Shown piece after piece: positions 9,201-20,688 of a stretch of 64,000 nt of DNA. Both the position numbers and the translations under genes were made by a program. The notes beneath the pieces were generated by a model. That model ran no database searches. It saw only the letters and a list, made by a program, of their open reading frames with translations, and had not been told where the DNA came from. Position 1 is the stretch's first letter; the number at the start of each line of letters is the position of its first letter. Origin of the DNA: Heterotrichella gracilis (Eukaryota > Sar > Xanthophyceae > Tribonematales > Xanthonemataceae); NCBI GenBank assembly GCA_032358255.1, contig JAULBX010030375.1:62001-126000 (forward strand). Direction: 5' to 3'.

Positions 9201-12200
9201 GGTTTAGGCTTAGGGTTTAAAGTACCAGCTCCACGATCTGCTTGGCAATGACACCCTGCACGTAGCTGGCTGCAAGGGGGGAGCATAAGGTGAAACCTTG
9301 TGTATGGACAGGAACAAAAGATAAGATTTCAAGTTGGACAACTCCTCCCTGGTTGTGTCCAGCTCCCCCATCTGCTTGTCAATGACGCCCTGCACGTAGC
9401 TGGCTGCAAGGGTGGGGGAGCATGAGGTGAAACCTTGTGTATGGGCAGGAGGCGTGCGGTAAAACCTTGTTTATAATCGTGAAGCGTCAGATGGAGTCTC
9501 GTGTATGGGGAGGCGTGAGGTGAAACCTTGAGCCTGAAAACTTCTCCTTGGTCCAGCTCTAGCATCTGCTTGTCAATGACACCCTGCACGGGAGCTGGCT
9601 GCATGGGAAGGGTTTAGGGTTTAGGGTGTGGGATGGAGGATGCATAATCAATTTCCTCCCTTGTCCAGCTGCTTGGCAATCACCCCCTGCACATAGCTGG
9701 CCGCAGGGGAAGGGTTAAGGGTTTAGGCTTAGGGTTTAGGGTAACAGCTCCACCATCTGCTTGGCAATCACACCCTGCACATAGCTGGCTGCACGGGAAG
9801 GGGCAGGGAATTGGGGTGTAGTGTGTGGCGTGTAGGAGGTTCATGTAACAGAAATGCAAGCAAGTGGGCCTACGTAGGTACAATGGACTTGGAGATCTTG
9901 GGCAGATGAGCAGTCATGCTCCTTAGGTAGCCCTCAGCAAACAGCGCATGCGCTGCTGTGACAGACCAAGGGGAACGTGTTGGTAGCTGCACATGTTGCC
10001 AGCAAATGGTCAGAAGGCTCGGGGGCCTTCCTGTGGTAGGTTCTGCTTAGGATTGTGGGTTTAGAATTCACGGTTGTAGCTTCCGGGTTCTGCTGCGGAA
10101 CCACCTAAAGGTAGGTCCCAGATATTACTGATATACCCCATGCTAGGGTTCTGCTAGTAATTATAATTTGCATCAAGTATTCATACACCAGCATTCTGCT
10201 TATTGTTTAAGGTGATAGCTTGTGCATGGGAAGGGGCCTGAGGTGAAACCTTGCGCATGGACTGAAGCTCCCCCATTATTGTACCTTTCCGATCGCTCCT
10301 CGACGGCATCCTTCACCCCAAAACCGGCACCCATCCACCACAAACCCTAAAGCCAAACCCTAAACACCCACCTGACTCACTCCCACCATCTCCTCTGCCC
10401 CACCACCTCCCCGAGGTCCCTCCCCACCCTCCCTCCCCTCCACTGCCTGCTGCTCCCCGTGAAGCAGCTACCTCCCCCGATACCACTTTGAGCACGTCTA
10501 GGGAAAGTCGGGCAATGGTGGACCCGCATTCCCTTCCCTCTCGCTCTGCCATCTTCTCCACCCGGGCAAGCACACCTGCACCACACCACAGCAGATCACA
10601 TCGCATCAAACCACAACAACCACACACCGAACAGCATCACACCGTATCACATCACATCACATCACACCAAATTGCATCACATCACATCATGTCGCATGAC
10701 AGCACAGCAGGGCAGAGCACTGCATCCGCACCCCAAATCGCATCACAAGCACCCCACGCCACGCCTCAACAGCCTCCTGCATGCCTCTTGACGCCCAACC
10801 CCACCCCACCCCACCCCACCCCACCCTACCAAACCAAAACACACCCCACCCCACCAAAATACACCACAACACACCACAACAATTTCTACTGAAACCAACC
10901 CCACCAAACTGCACCTGGCTCCACCTGCCTGCGGCGCGCCTCTTCACAGAAATCAGACTGTGCCAGATTTTTGCAGTGAAAAAGGCCACATCACTGAAAA
11001 TCATCACCATGAAAAAATGCTGACTGGGTCCCATTTCATTGACAAAGACAGAGGTGTGAACATGACACCTAAGAATCAGATCTCAAAACGATGGCGCCCC
11101 ACTCCACCACGCCGCACCTGGGTCCTCCAGCCTGCGGCGCGCCTCTTCACAGAAATCCGACTGCGCCATGTCTACCGCTGCCTTGAGCACGTGATAGCAC
11201 TGCCTGCCTACGCTGCCGTCTGGTGCGTAGCCGTTGGGCACCCCTTGGGTGGTCTCCAGTAGCATGATGATGTCATCGATGATGAGGGTGGATAGCTGCA
11301 AGGGGGGGAAGGTGGTTAGGGTTTTGAGGGCGAACCCAAGTATTCCCGACAAACGTTCATGGAAATAAAGCAATAACACATGGCTCCGCCGTGGTTCAAA
11401 CCCTTGATCTCTTGGACGAACCCTCGAGCTTGTACTAATGGCTGGGTAGACCATTGGGGGGACGTGGATGTAATCATAGCTTTATGGGTAATGTGATGTG
11501 CCGATGCCATTGGTGACGCAGGCCGCACCTACTAGCACGTTCAGGATTCTAGGGTTGAGTGTTATATGTGAGCCAATGTGGGCATGGCGCACAAGGTTCC
11601 GCCCCACCTGTGGCCCATGCAGCGGGTGTTGGCAGCACAGGGCAAGGATCATGAGGCACATGTAGGGTTTAGGGTTTCATGTGAGCCAAGTTTGATGCAC
11701 ATGGTTTTGCCCCACCTGTGGCCCATGCAGCGGGTGTTGGCAGCACAGCGCCAGGATCATCACTTACAATGACCAATAACAATCACAATCCCAATATAAA
11801 ATCACATTTACACCTCACCTGTGGCCCATGCAGCGGGTGTTGGCAGCACAGCGCCAGGATCATCAAGCACCGCTGCCACAGCTCATCAGCCATGTCATCA
11901 TGCAGCCGCAGGTACTCACAACGCACCTGGAGAGGGCAGCGTAGGGTTTAGGGCTGTGGGTGTAGGGTTTAGGGTTTGGGATTCAGACCTATCAGCCATG
12001 TCTGCACGCAGCCGCAGGGACTCACGGCGCACCTGAAGAGAGGAGCCTAGGGCTCAGGGTTTCTTGGTTAAGGTTGAGTGTTCAGGGTGCAGGGTGCAGG
12101 CTGAGCGTGACCCTTGAAAACTCTTGTGCCCACCCTATCGCTGCAGCAACGTAAGGGCTATCACCCGCACCGACCTTCCACCCCACCACCACCACCCAGC

Positions 12201-14710
12201 CCCACCGCCCACCCCACGCACCTCATCTAGCCAGCCGCTCACCCCAATAGCCACCGCCAGACTCTCCGGGGTGATCATCAGGCAGAGTAGGGCGTTCAGG
12301 GTTGACGAGCGCATTATCGGTAGGGAAAGAGTCAGCGCGCTGTGGCGCATCCTCCTGCAGTACTCAGGGACTGCAGGGGCAGGAGCAAGATTTAGGGTTT
12401 AGGGTTCAGGGTTCCAGGTGTAGGTTGTGGGGTCAGGGTGGAGGATGTGGGGTCCTGGGTGCGAGATGTAGGTTTCAGGGTGTAGGGTTCAGGGGATACA
12501 GTTCAGGGTGTAGAGTGTAGGAGTAGTAGAGTGCGATGTGGTGTATGTCGGATGCTGAATATGGGGTTGAGGTTTCAAGGTTTAGGGTTTAGGGCTTAGA
12601 GTTTAGGGCGTACTGTAACGGGAAGTAACGAAATGGAAAATGTATGTGGGAAGAGGAGATACATTTCAGGCGCAAAAAATGAAATCGCGTATCCCTCATC
12701 CCCCCCAGGTGTGTGGGAAGTATTTGATCCATAGTAATTTACCGACCGGACAATTCCCGTTCTTGGGAGTCTGTAACACGTACCTTTCATGTAGAAGCGC
12801 GCGATGTGTGGTATGGCGGGGTAGAAGGGCGCCCTGGGGGAAAGCTCGCTCTGGCAGATGGCACCCAACAGTTTGATGCGGTTGGACATCATGTTCAGGG
12901 CCTGCAGGGTTTGCTAGGGTTTAGTAGGGTCTTGGTAGGGTCACGCAGGGTTTTCAATGCCGCCCACCAGCTTGACACCGTTGGACAACATGTTCAGGGC
13001 CTGCAAAGTCTGCTGGGGTTACGTAGGGTCTTGGTAGGGCCACGCAGGGTTTGTGATGTCGTCCACGTGGTTGAGCATGCTTGAGGCAGGGTGTTGTAGG
13101 GATTTTGTTGGGTTTTTATTGGGCTGTTGCAGGATTTTGCTGGGGGGTTGCGACCCTTCCTGAGGCGCTGCAGGCAGGGATTGTGTAGGGTTTTCGTAGG
13201 GATTTTGGTTGGGGTTGGCGCGACTGCAGGCAGAACGGCGCATGCAATCAAGGCAAAAAAACTAAATCCAAAACCCTAGACCCTAAATCAGCTGCCACCT
13301 ACCTAATTGAGAAGCTAGGCTCGAGGATTCCAATCCACACTTGAGGGCTGTAACAGATGCCAGTAGGGATTCAAGGGCGTGCATGCGTATATTGATAGCG
13401 TACCTCTGGGGACTGCGGATCCTTGTCCAAATCTTCCAAAACGAAGCCAATCACCTGGGGACTGGCACACAGGGCGGTGGTGATTTTAGCATCCACGCGG
13501 TTCGCCAGGGCTTCCATCCAGAACACCAGTGAGTCCTGCACGCGCAGCAGGTCCATCCCCTGCACAGAGAGTTTAGGGTTTTGTAATGTAGGGTTTTGGT
13601 CTAGGGTTTTGGCAGGGACACAATGTACATCACCAGGGGAGTCCTGCACACGCGGTGGTTGACACTTACTGGGTGCTTAAAATTGGAGCTCCGGGTTTGG
13701 TCTCTAGGATTTGTAGGGTACGAGGTCTACAGGAGCACCTGCCAAGAGAATTTATACAATTCACACACATAAAATTTTACCAGGTACATTGGATGTATCA
13801 GAAATTCCATTTAAAGCACTCCAGCACCTGCTCTTCCATCCCCTGCACACCAAAAGCTGGACTGCATAGGCCTCTGAGCAGGGTATTGAGTAGGGTTTTC
13901 GGTAGGGTTTCCAGTAGGTTTCCGGTAGGGTTTCCGCCACGCGCCTGCAGCCCGGTACATGCCTCCAGTGCCCGCTCCAGGGTGGCCATTGTCCACTTGC
14001 CACCTGGCGCCAACCTCCCCACAGCCTGTAGCAGCTCCCGGTGTTCAGGCGGGGGTGGCGGGAGCTTCAGCAGCGCCCCTGGTCGCCCTCCCCTCTGCCC
14101 TGTGGTCATTGCTTCCCCCCTGGTGCTCGGCCCGGGTGTGGCAGCGGCGGTGGCCGTGGCAGCGGCCTGTCAGTGACAAAGGCGCTGTGAGAAACCCCTT
14201 AGGTCAAACCCTAGGATAGGTTGTTGCTGATCAGCAGGGGGTAAAGGGCGCTTGAGCAGTGGCCCTGCCCTAGGTAAATGCGGCGAAGTGCTACACTTGG
14301 GATACATCTTTAAAAAACGCTAGAAAAGGCTGCAATAGGAAAAAATCGCTACAAAAAGCGCTGCACCTGGGAAAAGAAACTAGACTTTAAACCCTAAACC
14401 CATGTGCCTGTCATTGAAAGCGGAGATTAGGCTTGGTATGTCCGGTCTCCTACCCCCACCACCTCTGTCCGCCTGCACAGATCCACCAGCTCCGCCTCAC
14501 CCCTCAACCCTCAACCACAAAACCCTAAACCCTGAACCCACCCACCTCGGTCTGCCTGCACAGCTCCACAAGCTCCGCCTTCTCCCCACAGCCGCTGATG
14601 TCCACCCCTTGCCCGATCAGGTAAGACCTGAGCTGGGCAGCGGACCGAGAGGTCCAGGGGGTGGCGGTGGCAGTGGAGGTAGAGGTGGAGGTGGTGGTGG
14701 CGGTGGCCAT
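6273..14710 (-). CDS. Long helical-repeat protein with N-terminal SAP-like motif and C-terminal MYND zinc finger
   Basis: Coding segments recognised on the minus strand share one order. First exon 14546-14710: Ser/Thr-rich start, then LRSYLIGQGVDISGCGEKAE, a SAP-like helix pair. Then about 13950-14165 (PPPPEHRELLQAVGRLAPGG); 13405-13562 (VFWMEALANRVDAKITTAL); 12784-12903 (NRIKLLGAICQSELSPRAPF); 12240-12360; 11860-11940; about 11125-11295 (LSTLIIDDIIMLLETTQGVP); about 10490-10560; about 9885-9975 (HALFAEGYLRSMTAHLPK); 9230-9790; 8305-8480; and 7740-7880 (RKYLVHPLEQVRVHALQTL). These look like amphipathic HEAT/ARM-type helices. The end is a split MYND finger: 6826-7036 gives CDNCGRTNHF and KLCK; 6273-6397 gives GCLQRHYCSRECQVAHWKMH, then the stop. 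MYND fingers bind proline-rich partner peptides. The last donor is not GT (TGCAAGG then ATGAG). Exon borders in the middle are approximate. I recognise no named orthologue. Confidence 0.6.
7318..7745 (-). repeat. Three tandem copies of an exon-edge segment in the MYND-protein gene
   Basis: A block of about 170-180 bases is repeated three times at about 7320, 7497 and 7677. On the minus strand each reads CSERHLFDMMCEGSPFK or a near variant, followed by a GTGAGG donor-like site. The spacers carry TTTAGGG repeats. Copies differ by a few substitutions. At most one is likely to be a used exon. Confidence 0.8.
8465..8850 (-). repeat. Tandem repeat with copies of an exon start plus AT-rich intron
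   Basis: The phrase GCCAGCATGGCTGCAGGGCATC and the AT-rich text after it (GTATATTGTAA, AACAAATAGATAAAATTTT) recur two to three times. Minus-strand ACGAP(Q/L)-ILRAS echoes the authentic exon at 8305-8480. The array lies in an intron of the MYND-protein gene. Confidence 0.75.
9215..9795 (-). repeat. Five tandem copies of a short exon, YVQGVI-(A/D)-KQ type
   Basis: Minus-strand copies lie near 9220-9270, 9355-9410, 9548-9602, 9665-9707 and 9745-9793. Each encodes (Y)VQGVIAKQIVEL or a close variant (VIDKQM-ELD), separated by introns with AGGTGAAACCTTG and TTTAGGG phrases. If several copies were spliced in, the product would have a repeated helix. If one, the rest are decoys. The sequence alone does not decide. 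Confidence 0.75.
11338..11462 (-). mobile_element. Putative tRNA-derived SINE, copy 2
   Basis: The minus strand has CCCAGCCATTAG, then a B-box-like GGTTTGAACCAC. The tail after the B-box (GGCGGAGCCATGTG then TTTATTTCCATGAAC) is related to that of the element at 2588-2735. Box order and spacing agree in both, and both are on the minus strand within introns of minus-strand genes. Confidence 0.35.
11590..11870 (-). repeat. Three tandem copies of an exon segment (LALCCQHPLHGPQ)
   Basis: The plus-strand phrase CACCTGTGGCCCATGCAGCG, continuing GGTGTTGGCAGCACAG, occurs at about 11607, 11713 and 11817. The minus strand encodes MILALCCQHPLHGPQ. Only the last copy (about 11817-11940) continues into a longer open segment, LRLHDDMADELWQRC, so it is the likely real exon of the MYND-protein gene. 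Confidence 0.8.
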
Positions 14711-16044
14711 GGGTGCACTTGCGGAGATGGCGTGGTTGAGGGGGCTTATTGTCAATGCTGACCCAACCCAGTGGCCTGCGAAGGTCAGGAGTCTTCCATT
14801 GCCAAGGTGCTTGTGTGGAGGCCCCAGCCGTGCCCTACGGTAGTCTGAAGCTCCCTAGAAGCCTGCAACAACCAACCAAGGAGGAGGGTTCCACCTTCAG
14901 GAATGGGCGGGTGACGGGCAAGGAAGGGCTTGGTTGACTGTCAATGTGGCGTTATATAACCCAGTGGGTGATAGGGATATCATTTGGAAACTGCAAGTCC
15001 CTGCAGACGTCTAAAGGCACATTGCAACATGCATGCATGCATGCGTGCCCCACATTTGTTGCTCACCTTGCCTCGGACTGGAGCTGTGTCACTGACTCTC
15101 TGCTCTGTCTAGTAAACCTGACTCTGTACTTATTTTACTCTACTAGTCGACAGCGCGTTGACGTTCCCTTCCTTTTTTTCTAACCCTTTGTGGGGGCAAG
15201 GGTTCCTCCTCCACTGCCCTCCCATGGTTACACCCTGCGAGCAAAGATGCGGACTTGGACCTAAGTCTGTGTGCATGTGCACGTGGCGTCTCCAGCAAGC
15301 TTGTCTTCAGCCCCTGCTGTACCGGTGTTGAGCGCACAACGCACCCACCATAGCCCCACACACCACCCAAACACGCACGCTTGCACAGTACTGTGACAGC
15401 AGCACACCACACCAGCCTCCACAGACACCCACACAGCTACGCCGCCACCCACACCTCCCCAGGCCCGTGGAACTCCCATCTCCTTCCACGCAAGCCACCT
15501 CTGCTGCAGGTGCTGCACCCAGCGCCTGCACTCCTCGCTTTCAGGCCAGACCACACATCTATCCCAGGGATTGCTGTGGCCTAGCACCTACCACTGGCAG
15601 CCAGTCAGACTGGTGTAGGACCCTTCCTACACACGCTGTGTGCAAGCTTGTCCCAGTGCAACCACACACACCCTGCAGTTCCCACGCACCCCACTGGCCC
15701 ACCCGCCCGCAACTCCACCGCCTGGACAGGTGCGTGGGTCATACGAGCTACCTACCTACCTACCTCTCCCTTGAAAGGGGGTCCCTGACAAGCGTGCAAA
15801 CCATGCACATGCCAGGCCTCAAAAAGAGTATCCCAAGCCGACTTTGGCTCCTTGCCCTGTGTAGCGTTGACACAGCTAGGGACATACATTTCACCGCACA
15901 ATGAACCCCGTGCGACTACTGCTGGTGTGCTGGCGCAGGTGCGGGGGTCCACCACCTCTGTCAGTGATCTACCAGGGATCGGCAGCGACTTAAGATTTGG
16001 GTTCTGGTCACAGCAATCTAGGGTTCAGGGTTTTCGTCACAGCC
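14711..16044. promoter_or_regulatory. Divergent intergenic region between the MYND-protein gene and the phosphatase gene
   Basis: About 1.3 kb between two diverging start codons, so both promoters should be here. It contains GCATGCATGCATGCATGCG near 15028-15047, a CTAC tetranucleotide run near 15748-15766 and no ORF with recognisable domains. No core promoter element can be assigned. Confidence 0.4.
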
Positions 16045-18947
16045 ATGAAGCGCGTGCTGCTTGTGCGCCATGCAGAGTGCGAGATGAACCTGACGGTGGC
16101 GGATAGGGTACGTGGCAAACCCTAAACCCTAAAGTGCACACCCTAAACCCTAGGGTGTGAGGTGAACCTGACGGTGGCGGATAGGTTACGTGGCAAGCCG
16201 TAAACCCTAAAGTGCACACCCTAAACCCTAGGGTGCAGAGGAGCTTGACGGTGGCGGACAGGGTGCAAGGGTCCCCTGGTCCCTATTGACATAAACCCTA
16301 AACCCTAAACCTACACCCTAGACTCCTAGACAGATGCCGCATTGCAATCCCTGGTTTCCCACCTACCCCTTGCGATGAGACCATACCCTGCTCGTCCACC
16401 ACCAAACCCTAAACCCTAAAACCCTAAACCTACACCCTCGCCCCCGAGCCCTTCCCTCCTGATCCACACGGCATTCACACCACCCCCGCAACGTTTCCAT
16501 TTCTTTCTCCGATACAGACCAATATCATCCAATGTGCACATGCATTAGTCCACAGCTTCGTCCGTTGCTGCTGTTTCACTGACTGTGTGTTACTCCCCCT
16601 ACCCAGATTGGCGGGCAGAGCAACTCCTCCCCCCTCACCCCCCTTGGGGTCACCCAGGCACAAGCGCTGGGGCGACACCTGGCACAGCTGGCACACGAGA
16701 ACAAGTGGGTGCCTAGGGTTTAGGGTTTAGGTGGTAGGGTTGTCGGCTAGGGTCAGGGTGTAGTGTGTGTTGCCACATTACACAGCTGGCAACGAGAACA
16801 AGTGGGCGGGCACCTAGGGTTTAGGGCTAGGGTATGGGATCAGGGCTAGGCTTAGGGTGTAGGGTGTACTGCCACATGGCACAGCTGGCAAGCAAAACTT
16901 GCATGTGGGTGTAGAGAGTGAGGGATTTGTACTTTTTACCCCTTGTGCAAATATTTTGATGGGACCCTATGTCAAATTTTCGTGCCTAACGAATCCTACA
17001 CCACAGTCATCTCGAGGCATCTACCCCACGCCCTTGCGCACTGAGGTACCATCCCAAACCCTGGTCCAAACCCTTGTGCAGGTTCCAGCTGGGCCCAGTG
17101 TTTGGCAGCAGCACGGTGTGGCCAAATAAGACCAAAACCCTATCCCAAACCCTGTTTCAAAACCCTTGCGCAGGTTCCAGCTGGGGCCGATATTCTGCAG
17201 CAGCGCTGTGCGTGCAAGGGAGACTGCACGGCTGATTGTGGAGGGGATGGGGGATGCGGCAGAGGGGATGGAGTGGCAAAGGGAGGGGTTTGATGACCTG
17301 CGGGAGCTGGATCAGGGGGAGTGGGTGGGTGCTTAGGGTTAGGTTAAAGGGTGTAGGGTTTGAGGTACAGGGTATAGGGTTTGGGGTTTGTTGGCCTGCA
17401 GGAGCAGTGGTGATTGCTTAGGGTTGGCAGTGCAGGGTTCTTAGGTTTAGGGATGATGGCCTGCGCGAGCTGGACTGTGACTGGATGTGGGTTGGTGAAA
17501 AAACAGCTGAAAGACAATATAATGATCGGCACTTCTAAGGAATGATTGGCTGGTTATTTGTATGTGTCCCGGCGGTGAATGAAAACATAAACTCTCCATG
17601 GCCAGTGCCATTATCTTGTGAGGCTGAACCTCTGACTGCCTGGGTCCCAAATGCAAGCCTAACAATTACCCTACGAAAGGTACGAGTGCTGCACTCCCAT
17701 ATTAAATTATTCTGTACCAGGCGTCTCTGACTGACTGGCCTATTATCCTATCAGTCCTCTGACCAGCTACCCCTATTACCCTAGAAGCCCTTGCTGACCT
17801 GCTAGACCTATTACCCTAGCAGTCCTCGCTGATTGACTGCCCCATCACCCTACAGGAGGGTAAGCCACGCAGCGAGTGCTACACCCCGGAAACCCTAGCA
17901 GCCATCGCGCAGCAACCCTGGGACTTCAAGGCACCAGGGGGGGAGTCACAACGAGAGGTAAAACCCTAAACCCTAGGATGCTGAAACATAAACCCTAGCA
18001 ACCGTAGCGCAGCCACCTTAAAGGACTTCAAGGCACCAGGGGGGGAGAAACAATGAGAGGTAAAACCTTAATGAGGGAGGCAGACCCTAAAACCCTGAAG
18101 TCCTAAAGCCTAAGTGATCAGTAGGATTATTCCTCTTGCGTGTCTCCCCAGGATGGGGAGCGCCCAGCCCTGGATGAGCAGATCAGCCTAATAAAACCCT
18201 GAAGCCCAACCAAAAACCCTGGATGTGAATCAGCCAATGCCCCGCAGCAATCTTCCCGGTGGGAATATAGGCATAGAAAAATATAGCGAGCAATAGGCCC
18301 AGAATTACATTCCATTTTGCCAAGTTACAGCTTGTACCCCGCAGGTGGAGGAGCGCATGGTGTCTTTTCTTCACACTCACGTGCTCCCCTTGGCCTCCCC
18401 ACATGCGCCTGCGCTGGTGGTGTCACATGGGCTGGCCATCAAGTGTGTGGTGAGGTGGGTATATGGGGGGTGGGGGGATCATGGAATGTGGTGGGGAAGG
18501 TGGGATGTATGTGTGTGGCATGATGGGTGTGGAGGCGGCATTAAATGAGTGGTGGGGTAGGTGCAGAGGGGGTGTCATATGCGCCTGCGCTGGTGGTGTC
18601 ACATGGGCTGGCGATCAAGTGTGTGGTGAGGTGGGCGCAGGGGGTGGATGGGGATTGGGGGGGTGCGGGCTGGTGTAGTAGTGACATGGTTCACTGGTTA
18701 CGGGGGTTGCCACACACCCACACCCCACACACACCCTCTGCTTCACCCCACCGCCCCCACATGCCCCACTACCCCTCCCGATCAATCCCCACACCCTCCC
18801 CCACACCCACGCAGGCACGTGCTAGACTCCAAGCCGGCCCTCACCCGCCGCGTTCAGACTGACAACACCTCGCTGACTGGGGTGGGGTGGAGGAAGGGGG
18901 GGGGGGATGCGGGCTGGCACCTCACCAAGGTGAACCTAAACCCTTAA
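16045..18947 (+). CDS. Histidine phosphatase / phosphoglycerate mutase-like protein
   Basis: Six exons join in phase: 16045-16107, 16607-16704, 17174-17324, 17856-17957, 18345-18454 and 18815-18947, giving 218 residues. The start MKRVLLVRHAECEMNL contains the RHG/RHA catalytic box with the phospho-accepting His. IGGQSNSSPLTPLG is the conserved second element. FCSSAVRARETA carries the phosphate-binding Arg, GFDDLRELDQGEWEGKPRSE includes the catalytic acid region, and VVSHGLAIKCVVR holds the second catalytic His. The C-terminus NTSLTGV...GWHL is typical. The family hydrolyses or moves phosphate on small metabolites or proteins. The substrate cannot be told from motifs, and this length is closer to broad-specificity phosphatases than to glycolytic mutase. 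Introns hold several decayed copies of the preceding exon ends. Confidence 0.88.
16078..16262 (+). repeat. Three tandem copies of the exon 1/intron 1 border of the phosphatase gene
   Basis: A unit of about 77 bases contains GATGAACCTGACGGTGGCGG, a donor-like site, and then two CCCTAAA clusters. It occurs at 16082, 16157 and, more decayed, 16232. The first is exon 1 itself. Others of the same kind follow exons 2, 4 and 5 at about 16780-16900, 18000-18062 and 18580-18640. Confidence 0.85.
16113..16437 (+). repeat. Interstitial CCCTAAA telomere-type repeats
   Basis: Clusters of two to three perfect CCCTAAA heptamers lie at about 16118-16170, 16200-16235, 16290-16315 and 16402-16436. They fall inside intron 1 of the phosphatase gene, flanked by unique and coding DNA, so this is not a chromosome end. 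Similar short clusters occur in introns throughout the window in both orientations. Confidence 0.85.
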
Positions 18948-20688
18948 CTGTAAGCCCTGAATGTTGAACCCTAAATTCTAAGCAGGATGCGTGCCGGCAC
19001 CTCACCAAGGTCGGTAGAGAGAGGAATAGCACTTTGTCATTGGAAGCCCTGTTTTAGTGAGTAGCAGTTGAATGGTACTACTTTATTTATCTCGTAGGTT
19101 ACATATGCCCCTGCATTATTCATTTTCTTACTGGAGACCTGTTTAATTCACTTCTTTACTGGAGACAGTTTTGTGCACCATGGCGCAGGTGAATGACACC
19201 GCCCACCTCACACATTTTCGCGTGGACCACGTCACAGTACCACAGACCAGGGAGTGAGCGCAACGCCTGGGCAGTCCGGGAGTGCGCAGCGCGCCACCCA
19301 CGCATCAGACTGTGAATTGTTGGCACCATAAGTCTGGGGCTAGATACTCCCAAAACTGGTGTGTTACAGGGGAGGTATTGCTCTAATTCTTAGTACCTCT
19401 ACCTACAGGGGAGTTGAATACTTGGAGTACTGGTAGACGCCTCACAGTCAAGAGAGGGCAAGCAAAGGCACAACAGTGGAGTTAAGGGGCCACAGGGTTG
19501 CAATAAGGCAACGGTAGCCACCACTATGCAGAATGGCTGGTCAAGCATTGAAAGGATGGGGTAGAGGCCCTCATTGCGTGTATTGGCATTGCGTGTATTG
19601 GGCCCACCCGCACGCCCTGGCGGTGTGCCACTGGACAATTGTGGAGTGATTGTCTCCAAGGCACCCATCAGACACTGGGGACACACGCTATTTTGGGCAC
19701 AGGGTCTTGTATCAGCACCTAGTTGAGTTACTTGCCAAGGTGCTGATACAAGACCCTGTGCCCAAAATAGCGTGCCCGGGGCAGCCATAGATCCAGTGTA
19801 GTTTCAGCTCAAAGAAGGCACTGGTGGGTGGCCACTAGCCACGGCTAGCCATGGAGGGGTGGGGTGGCTCGGGACCTGAGCTGTCACACCAGCTGTGCTT
19901 GGGGGGTCCCGGAGCTTAGTATAATACTTGAATCCTGGCGTCAGGTGCAGGCATGGCATGCGATGGGTATGCTGCTATACTCTGAGAAGTAGCATATATT
20001 TACAAGTCACGGTAGTGTCGGTGAGTACCGTACAAGAAGTCCACTCTCAAAGTGGAAGATGTCATCATTGAAGTCTTAGCAAAAAAACATGCAATGCCTC
20101 ATTGCAATACAGAAGCCACCACTTCTAGGACAACACAGCCAGCTAGCCCCAGCCAATAGCGCTCTATCTTAATCTAAATAGATAGATTTATCTAAATCTA
20201 AATGAATAGATTATAGCTATCTCACATTACTATTGCCACTGGCCTCATACATTCACCCGCAACCACTGCAACCATCGAGGAAAAATCAACACCTTGACTC
20301 ACATCATTGCATAATTTCAAGAGGCCTGACCAGATTTGAAGCAGCCTGCCCGGCCTCCACCTCAGGACATTGACCTGTCCCACCTCAATTTTGTGTTACA
20401 TTTACCCCATCGGCAATACGTACTATTCTCGTCCTCAGGGCAGAAACCCTACCCCCACCACCGCCCACCCGTGGGCCCCATATCCCATCCATACCTCTTT
20501 CAGGTCCGCATGAAACACCGTACACCTGGCTGGGCGCAGTGGAAGTAACCATCCCCACCAAAATTTTAAACCCGCCATTCAGCGCATGCGGCAAAAACCT
20601 GTCCTAATGAGCCCTCCCCACACCCCCTTAACAGGGCAAAACCCTACAACCCCTTGGGACAAAAACCCTCCTTTTACCCGGGAAAACC
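18948..20688. other. Spacer between convergent phosphatase and SDR genes
   Basis: No supported ORF. It holds the 36-base perfect inverted repeat at 19684-19774, an AT-rich stretch built from ATCTAAAT/TAGATT (about 20165-20213), and near 20498-20545 a decayed copy of the terminal SDR exon edge. Confidence 0.5.
19684..19774. repeat. Perfect 36-bp inverted repeat with 19-base loop
   Basis: The arms at 19684-19719 and 19739-19774 are exact reverse complements (left arm begins CACGCTATTTTGGGCACAGG) and the loop is 19 bases. It lies outside any gene model. A transcript of either strand would form a 36-bp perfect stem. It could be a small-RNA precursor, a fold-back element or a recent inverted duplication. 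No flanking target duplication is evident. Confidence 0.9.

Noticed and set aside
16113-16437. Chromosome end suggested by CCCTAAA arrays
   Set aside because: Arrays are short, occur in both orientations across the window and are embedded in introns of complete genes, so they are interstitial.
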